Positions 7,635 to 15,500 of a stretch of DNA of 33,476 nucleotides are shown here, piece after piece. The DNA is from CAYMLQ01 sp964390795. GTDB taxonomy: Bacteria > Verrucomicrobiota > Kiritimatiellia > RFP12 > UBA1067. Location: contig CAYMLQ010000021.1 of the NCBI GenBank assembly GCA_964390795.1, positions 1-33,476 on the forward strand, written 5' to 3'. The notes under the pieces were generated by a model that was not told where the DNA came from, made no database searches, and saw nothing but the letters and a program-made list of their open reading frames with translations. Positions within the stretch are counted from its first letter, which is position 1, and each line of letters begins with the position of its first letter. The position numbers were made by a program, and so were the translations under genes.

Positions 7635-8378
7635 TTATGTCACTTTCAGATCGAGATTACATGAGGCCCGGATTCCGTCCGGGTGGGTCGCGGCCGGGTT
7701 TTCTGCACCGGCTGCGCTTCTGGTTTTGGCGTTTGTTTCATAGGCGGTAGGGCGTGCCCGGAGGTCACGCGCTACCTGCGGGCGTGCCCGGAGCGCGCTA
7801 CCCTGCAAGCCGGACCGGTAGGTTTCCAGCGCGCTCCGGAACGCCACGGTTTGGGCATACCCGCAGGACTTGAATTCAGGACAGAAACCCCGGTAGACGC
7901 ACTCGGGAACGCAGACGCTGAACACTTCCGGTTCGCTCTTCTGCACTTCGGAGAGAACCATCTTCCAGGCGGCGATCGTTTCAGGTGACGCCTGGCGGCA
8001 GAGGCGCTTGCGCGAGATGAAAATGAGCGCCTGCGCGTTTGCGAAGCACTCGTGGTTCACCAGGGCGGATTGCGGCATGTCATCGCGGTTCACGCCGGTG
8101 CGGTCGGTGCGCTGCGTGCTGACATAGTGTTCGATGCCGATCTTGTGACGCACGAAGTGGACACTGACCCAGTACTTCAGGTTGATCCACTTCCATTTGA
8201 AAACCATCTGGCGGATCGGCGAGTGCTCCGAGAGCAGGATGCGGCGCTTCCAGGCAGAGCTGGGCTCCTTGTCGCCCTCCTCCATGCGGATGGTGGTGCG
8301 GGCTGCGTCGGCGACGTCGCGCCAGGCCGATTTCGTTTTGACGTACTTGAGTTTCAGAGACTGTTCCATGAACCGCAT
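7635..8378 (-). CDS. ThyX-like protein (flavin-dependent thymidylate synthase superfamily), divergent
   Basis: 247 aa from the ATG at 8378; an alternative ATG lies at 8369, and neither has a clear Shine-Dalgarno. SEHSPIRQMVF (about 50-60) resembles the ThyX H-x-SPxxH strand. RHKIGIEHYVSTQR (77-90) resembles the ThyX signature RHRx7SxR, with Lys for the third residue and one extra residue before the last Arg. NAQALIFISRKRLCRQASPET (about 114-134) fits the following helix. Unusually, a cysteine-rich stretch follows (Cys156, 160, 166, 172: CVPEC, GFC, SCG), suggesting a metal or Fe-S site; this is inference. The last roughly 60 residues after LETYR are arginine/alanine-rich and partly encoded by a 30-bp repeat, so they look like read-through extension. 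The gene lies between hemW and rluB on the same strand. It may have a different or altered activity from classical ThyX. Confidence 0.6.
   Translation of the reverse strand: MRFMEQSLKLKYVKTKSAWRDVADAARTTIRMEEGDKEPSSAWKRRILLSEHSPIRQMVFKWKWINLKYWVSVHFVRHKIGIEHYVSTQRTDRTGVNRDDMPQSALVNHECFANAQALIFISRKRLCRQASPETIAAWKMVLSEVQKSEPEVFSVCVPECVYRGFCPEFKSCGYAQTVAFRSALETYRSGLQGSALRARPQVARDLRARPTAYETNAKTRSAAGAENPAATHPDGIRASCNLDLKVT
7750..7793. repeat. Short 30-bp-period repeat in the 3' end of the ThyX-like gene
   Basis: GGGCGTGCCCGGAG occurs at 7750-7763 and 7780-7793, and GCGCTACC-like sequence follows each. It encodes the repetitive RARP segments in the C-terminal tail of the ThyX-like protein. It looks like a small dispersed GC-rich element that has lengthened the reading frame. 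Confidence 0.7.
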
Positions 8379-8437
8379 AGTTTCACGGTTTCGGGGCCGG
8401 AAAGCAATCCGAAACCGGCAGGTGTCACAACAGGTGG

Positions 8438-9592
8438 TCACAACAGCTCGCGCACGGCGGCGTCGCAGATTTCGCGACCGCGCGTGGTCAGCCGCCAGCG
8501 GCGGCCGCCGCGCTCGGCAATGCCTTGGCGAGCCAGGCGCTCCAGGCGCTCCTCCCAGAGTTCGGCGCGGTCGTGCAGGGTGGGAAACCGGCGCGCGTCC
8601 GCAAAGGGGTCGATGCCCTCGTGCAGGCGCAAGGCGAACACGGAGCGTTCCACGGCGTCGTCGCTCTCGTCCAGCGTCTCGCTGGCGCGGGGCGGCTCCT
8701 GCTGCTCCGCAAGGGCTTCGATGTAGTCCGCGAGGTCTTCCGAGTTTGTCCAGCGACTGCGGCCGACGCGCGAGGCGGCGGCGGGTCCGAGACCGAGGTA
8801 GTCGTTGCCGCGCCAGACGCCGAGGTTGTGCTGGCATTCGCAGCCCGGCAGCGCGTAGTTGGAGATCTCGTAGCGCACGAAACCGGCCTGCGAGAGCACG
8901 CTTTCGGCCTGTGCCAATGCGGCGAGCTGCGCCTCGTCATCCGGAAGGGAGAGGCGGCCTTGGGCGGCCTGGCATGACAGCGCCGTGCCCGGCTCCAAGC
9001 TGAGCGCATAGACGGAGAGGTGAGCGAGTTTCAAAGACACCGCGTGTTCGAGTGTCGCCTGCCACTCTTCAGGCGTGACGCCCGGCAGCCCGGCGATGAG
9101 GTCGATGCCGATATTCTCGAAGCCCGCCTTCCGCGCTAGGCGGAGGGCGTGGCGGGCCGCGTGTGCGGTGTGGCGGCGGCCGATGCGCTCAAGCGTGGCG
9201 TCGTTGAAGCTCTGCACGCCGATGCTGAGGCGGGTGACGCCGATGTCGCGCAGGGTCGTGAGCACGGCCTCGTTGACTGAGGCGGGATTCAGCTCCACAG
9301 TCCACTCCTCGACCGCGTCGAGCGGCAGGAGGCTGGCGATGGACTCCGCCAGTTGCCGCAGGCCGGAGGGCCCGAGCAGGGCAGGGGTGCCGCCTCCCAG
9401 GTAAACGGTCTTCACGGGGCCGAGTACCGCCTCAGGGCACGCGGGCAGGAGCAGGGCCAGTTCGCAGGCGGGCAGGGCGTGATAAAGTGAGGTCAAGCGC
9501 GGCTCGGCCATCACCGAGTAGAAGCCGCAGTAATGGCACTTGCCGTCGCAGAACGGGACGTGGATGTAAAGATGGGATGGCGTTGCTTCTAT
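8438..9592 (-). CDS. hemW: HemW-like radical SAM heme chaperone, start codon unclear
   Basis: HemW is related to oxygen-independent coproporphyrinogen oxidase but acts in heme delivery. The radical SAM motif CDGKCHYCGF (CxxxCxxC, codons at 9550, 9538 and 9529) follows LYIHVPF. GGGTP, ELNP, GVQSF and QHNLGVWRGNDYLGLGP follow in family order. Phe after the third Cys-Gly, rather than the extra Cys of HemN, points to HemW. The first in-frame ATG/GTG (9511-9514) lies after the Fe-S cysteines and so cannot be the real start. The frame is open upstream, but I see no ATG, GTG or TTG just before the motif. An ATA at 9592-9590 overlaps the TAA stop of the PATR gene (TAATA, resembling a mutated TAATG overlap). 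From there the protein would be 384 aa, the normal HemW length. The start, not the family, is in doubt. Confidence 0.85.
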   Translation of the reverse strand: MEATPSHLYIHVPFCDGKCHYCGFYSVMAEPRLTSLYHALPACELALLLPACPEAVLGPVKTVYLGGGTPALLGPSGLRQLAESIASLLPLDAVEEWTVELNPASVNEAVLTTLRDIGVTRLSIGVQSFNDATLERIGRRHTAHAARHALRLARKAGFENIGIDLIAGLPGVTPEEWQATLEHAVSLKLAHLSVYALSLEPGTALSCQAAQGRLSLPDDEAQLAALAQAESVLSQAGFVRYEISNYALPGCECQHNLGVWRGNDYLGLGPAAASRVGRSRWTNSEDLADYIEALAEQQEPPRASETLDESDDAVERSVFALRLHEGIDPFADARRFPTLHDRAELWEERLERLARQGIAERGGRRWRLTTRGREICDAAVRELL

Positions 9593-12500
9593 TACCTTAG
9601 CCTGATCAACGTGCCGCGGGAGTAGAAGAGCTTCACCGTTCCGTCGGAGAAGTAGACCACGTGCCAGAGGCTGTCCAGCGGGAGGTTTGTGGAGCTGAAG
9701 GTGCCGGTGCGCGTGCCGCTGCAGGTCAGGATCGTGTAGGTTTGGCTGACATCCAACTGGGCCGTGTCGACGATCTCTAGGGCGATGTCGGCGAGGTTGA
9801 TGTTGCCCTGCACGGCGACACTGTCGCTGGCGCCGGAGGGGGTGACGTCAACCTTGTAGGTGCCTTTCACGGCGGCGGCTTTCAGGGTGAGCGTGTCGGC
9901 GCCGATGGCACCCTCGCCGGCGGGTGAGAGAATCGTTTGGATCGTGCCGTTGGTGACCAGTCCAGAGCCGCTGACCGCGTTCGTGACGGTGAAGCCGCTC
10001 AGGTCGAGCGTGCCGCCCGCGAGGACGATTTGCGACTGGGACACGATGGCGTTTGTGACGCCGAGCTTGAGCGTGCCAGCGGCGATGGTGGTGACGCCGG
10101 TGTATGTATTGGCCGTGCCGAGGGTGAGGGTTCCCTCGCCCAGCTTGGTGAGTCCGCCGCTGGTGTTAGCGGAAAGCGTGACACCTCCGAGGGTCGGAAC
10201 CACGGCGGTGGTGCCGCCGCCGCGGATGAGGACAGTCGGCTCCGCTGTGTAACCCGTGCCGGGGCAGGTGACGGTGACGCTGGCGACGCGATAGGTGCCG
10301 TTGCCCGTTCCATCGTCCTCCATGTTGGCCACGGCAGTGGCGCCGACGCCCCCGCCATCGGTGATGTGGATGTAGGGTTCGCCGATGTAGCCGGAACCTG
10401 GATTCGCGAGAGAGATGGCGTAAACGCCCTGTCCTGCAGGCGCACGGAGCGGGGCTGCAACGGTGACGTTCTTGCCGGCTGAGTCGATCACCGCGCCGCC
10501 GGAGAAGCCGCTATAGGGCCCATAGCTGTAGACGCCGGTCATGTTGCTGGGTATGAAGGCGCTGGTGTTGAGTGTGCTGGCCTTGAGCGTGCCGCCCGCG
10601 AAGTTGAGGAAGGCGATGCCGGGCGAGGTGTTTTGGAAGAGGTTGACGGCGAGCGTGCCCGAGCAGAGGTTCACGATGCCGGTCGAATTGTTTGCACTCT
10701 GACGTATGGTGAGATTCGTGGTGCTCAGGAGCATGCCGCCCGTGAGGTTAACCTCGGCGCGTCCGCCCTCGTAACCGAGCGAAATCCGTTCGCTTGTGTT
10801 GGTGTGGTAAAGCGTTCCGCCCGCTACCGTAAACGCGCTCTGGCTGCCGACGCCACGGGCGAGCAACAGATAGTTGGGGACAACAACCGTGCCGCCCGTC
10901 ATGCGGAACACGCCGATGTTGGTGGGTCCCCCCGAGGTCGACGCGCCGGTCTGAATACGGTGGATGGCGAAGTCGCCGCCGCTCATGTTGAAGGCCCCGT
11001 AGGAGTTGGCGACCCGGCCCAGGGCCAGCCCATCTGCCGTGCCCGATGTCGTACGTCTGACCGTGCCGCCCGCCATATGCAGGGCGGCCTGGCTGCCGCT
11101 GGTATTGCCGACCCGGATGGCAGAGGCAGAGATGCCGGTGAGCGATGCGCTCGGGGTGAGGATGAGGACGGCGTTTCCGGCGGCGCTGCCCACCTGCATG
11201 GCTCCGACGCCCTGCGCGTTCGCGCCAGAGAGTGTCAGCGTGCCGGCTGCGACGTTCACGTCGCCGCTGTAGCTGTTGTTTCCGGAGAGCGTCCAGACGC
11301 CGGCACCGTTCTTGGTGATCGCCGTTTTACTGACAGCAGAGTCAGCGATGGAGCCTGAAATTTCAGCACTGCCGTTGGTCGAGACGGTCAGAGTGAGGGT
11401 TTTTGCGCCGGCTCCGGTTCCCGAGACATTGCCTGAGAACGTCAGCAAGCCGGTGCCTGTATGAGTCAGCGCCGCACCGCCGGTAGTGCCGGCGAGGTCG
11501 AGGAGGCGGTCAGTCGTGTCGCCCGCGCCGGTGTAGATCAGGGAGCCTGACGACGTGCCGCCGCCGAGCTTGATCGTGCCAGCCTCGGCGGTCGCGGGCG
11601 CGCCCAAGGAGCTGCTTGGGGCACCGACAGCGCGGATGGAACTGGCATACACCGTGCCGTTGGTGATCCACGTGAACCCGCTGTACGTGTTTAAATCATT
11701 CGTCAGGTAGGTGGTGGTGGAACCATACTTGAGCAGCGAGCCGGGGCCGGAAATAGCGCCGTTGATGGTGTGGCTGAAGCTGCCGCTGCCGGTCATCCGG
11801 ACTGTTCCGCCAAGGGTCACGGGGCCTGCCCACGTGTTAGAGGAACCGGTGCCCAAGACCGCACTCAAGGTCGCACCATCTTCAAAAACAAGGCTCCAGA
11901 GACACGCGCTCTGCGGGTAGTGCGCGTAGAGTTCAAGCGTCGCGCCGCTGCGGACAGTCATCGTATTTGTAAGACTGCCGTTCATCTTCACATTGCTCTC
12001 AAACCGCAAGGTACCCTGGGCCACATCGATGCGTCCGGTGCCGGGGTTCACGGTCGCGCTGGTCAGTCCGAACATGTTCGGGCCGACCTTGGTGAGAGCG
12101 AAGCTGTTCATGTCCAAGGTCGGCGTGTTGTTGCGGATGTCGAAGCGACCACCGCCCTGAGCGCCGCCGAAGGTGGTGTCGCCGGCCAGCGCGATCTTGC
12201 CGAAGGCGCTGTAGTGCGAGATGTTCGAATTATTGACGATCGCGCCTCTGCCATCGACGCCCGCCCCGCTGACGGTGAACTGCTCCGTGCCGAGGTTGAG
12301 GGTGTTGGCGGCACGGTTTGCGCCGACGTCAAGGGTGGCACCGGAGGCGATGACCGTGCCGGCTGCGGCGGAGCCGAAGGCCTGGTTGGTCTGCGCGAGC
12401 ACGATGCCTTCGTTGATGTAGGTGACGCCCGTGTAGGTGTTGCGGCCGGCGAGCGTGAGGACATTGGTGCCGGTCTTGATGAGCGCGCCCGGGCCGCTGA

Positions 12501-15500
12501 TGACGCCGGCAAGGGCCTGTGTGGCGCTGCTGCCGAAGTTCAGCGAACCCGCGCCGATGAGGGTGTCGCCCGAGTAGGAGCAGGCACCTTTGAGGAGAAC
12601 GTTTCCGGTGCCGCTTTTCGTGAGGGATACTGCGCCCGTGTTGTTGCTGATGGCGGCGTTGACCGTCAGCAAGCTCGCGGAGTCGTTGATAAGATCGACT
12701 TTACCGCCGTCCGCGAGGGCTGTCAGGGCGCCGTCGCCCTCCGCCTCGCCAAGGGTGAGGGACGCCTGGCCGGCGTTGATTGCGACGCCGTGTGTGAGCA
12801 GCGTCTTGCCAGCGGTGGCCACCACGGCGGGGGTGCCGGTGGCCTGCTGTAGCAGGGCTACGCGGTTCTGGGATGCTCCCGTCAGCGTGATCGGCCCCTC
12901 GACGCCTGCGCTGGTGATCCGTGCATTCGCCGCAGCGTCATCCGGGAGGGTGGATGAGGGGCCGCGGGCCGCTATTTCAGAACTGCTGAGCGAGCCGTCA
13001 TAGACGCCGAGCGCGCTGCTGTAGAGCGCGGGGAAGACACCGTTGCAGGAGGCCCAGAGGCCGATCAGGCCTTCTTGCTGGCCGTTGATCAGGATGCGGT
13101 TGCGGGCGTCCTCGCCAAGGCCCGTTCCGGTGAAGTTCAGCGTGGCGTTCCCGGAGCGGGTCAAGGACGTGAGGGTAAGCGCGGAGGTGCTTCCGCTGTC
13201 GGCCTGCGACGCGCGAATGATGCTGCCGGCACCGGCGGCGGTGACCGCGCCGACGGTTTCGCTGTAGTTGGCCGCACCGCCAGCGTGGGCGAAGTCGAGC
13301 GTGCCTCCTGCGAGGGTGACGGTTGCGGCGTCGCGCAGACGGTTGGGGTGACTCAGTGCGGGGGTGTTGCTCAGACACAGGGTGCCACCGGAATTCAGCG
13401 TGAAGCCGCTGGAGGAGGCGATGCCGCCTTGCGACCCTGCGAGCACGAGCGCGCCGTTGTCGACGGTGGTCGCGCCGCTGTAGGTGTTGGAGCCGGAAAG
13501 GGTCCAGGTGCTTGTGTTAGCCTTGGTCAGCACCAACGTATTGACGCCGTTGAAGATCGTTCCCGTGATCATGTTGCCGCTGCTGGTGCCGTCGAGCCGG
13601 AGCGTTTTGACGTAGCTGTTCCCGGTGACCGACGCCGTGCCGATGATGAGATCCGCGTCCGTCGGGTTCAGCGTGGTTGTTGATGCGGAGCCCGCTGACA
13701 GGCTGAGGGAAGCTGCCGAGACCGAGGGAGTGCCGCTGAGCACGCCGGAGGCACGCGCCACGTTCAAGGTCACGGAACTGAGGCTTAGGCCGCCCATGGT
13801 GTGGTTTAGGCCGACACTACCCGAGGGGACTCCCGAGATGATCGTGCCGGCGTTACCGTTGCCAATGGTCAGATTGTTTGCGGTCTCGCCAAAGCCTGGG
13901 CCGGCCAGCTCCAGAGCGCCGTAAAAACCCGTGAAGCGCAGCAAACTCGCCTGAGAAACGGCGTTTGGATGTGTCAGCGCAAGGGTGCCACCTTGGATTT
14001 CTGTTTCGCCGCTGTAGGTGTTCGCGCCGGACAGAACCCACCGGCCGGTGCCGCTTTTGATCAGCTTGTTGGTGTAGGGTAGTCCGTCTGCGTAGACACC
14101 CGCCAGCTCGCCGACGCCGTCGGTGGAGCCGTGCAGGGCCAGCGTTTTGCCGCCCGCCTCGGAGTTGGTGAAATTGCTGTTGAACGTGAGGCGTCCGGTG
14201 CCTGCCTGTTCAAGGTAGACGGTTGCTGTGGTGCCTGCCATGTCAATCACACGGTCGGTGGTGTCACCTGCGCCCGTGTAGGCGAGCCGCGCGGAGGTGC
14301 TGCCCGTGCCAAGTTTAATCGCGCCGTCTGCAGCCGTCGCCGGCTGTCCGAGGCTGCTCGGCGTTCCAACATCTTTAATGGAGGGGACAACCAACGTGCC
14401 CGCACGGACACTGGTGTCGCCCGCGTAGGTGTTTTCGGTGGCCGCGAGCACAAGCACGCCGCCGCCCATCTTAGCGACGGGATGCTTGCCTCCCAAATCG
14501 CTGATCACGCCACTGATCGTTCCCGTGCCCGAGTTGCCGCCCAAGAGCCCGTCACTCGCGCTTGAGATGTTGCCTGCGAGGGTAACGGGGCCCGCCCAGA
14601 CCGAGCCTGCTTCGAGCCTGAGCTGGCCTAAGGATTCTCCGGTATCGCCGCCGTAAAGGAAGGCAGCGGCGTTGTGGGTGACAGCCACGTTCACATAGAC
14701 CGTGGCGTTGGTGAGGACGTTCGCCGTGGCAGAGGCGTTGTCAGCGCCGTTCATCTGGGCCTTGCCCGCGCCGGCGGCCGCGTTGGTTCCGATGTTCCAG
14801 GTGCCGGTGAAGGCGCTGAAGTCGCCGTTAAGGGTGGTCTGGGCGGTGCCGGTGCCGAGGGTCACGTTGACCGTGCCCGCACCGGAGAGGGAGGTGCCGA
14901 GGGCGGTGTAGGTGATACCTCCGCCCGTGAGGTTCAGGACGGCATCGTTGGCGACCGTGCCGATACCGAGGCCGCCGGCTACGCCGGTAGCGAGCGTGCC
15001 GCCGCTGACCGTCGTGCCGCCATTGTGGGTGCTGGTGCCGGTGAGCGTCAGGGTGCCGGAGCCGACCTTGTGCAGGCTGCCGCTGCTGCTGAACGCGCCG
15101 CCGAACGAGCTGCTGGCGTTGTTGTTTCCCACCGAGAGCGCGAGCGGGTTGGCCGCGCTGTCCGTGAGCGGAAGCGCGAAGGTGTTGGTCAGGTTGCCCA
15201 GCGTGAAGGCGTGCGAGGCGACGGAGCTGTCGAAAACGATGCCCGCCGAGCCGAGCGAGGCCGACTGCAGGGCCAGGCTGTCGCTCAGACGAACGGCTCC
15301 CTGATCGATGGTGACGACGCCGGACAGGGTGTTGGTGCCGTACAGCACGACGTCGCCCGTTCCGAACTTGGACAGCGACGAGGGCACTCCGTTGTCGGCG
15401 ATGACCGCATTGACAGCGAGCGTGGCGGCGCTGTTGAAATTGGCAAACACTATCTTGCCGCCTGTCGTAGTCGGTGCGACGGCGCCATCGTTGGGTACGA

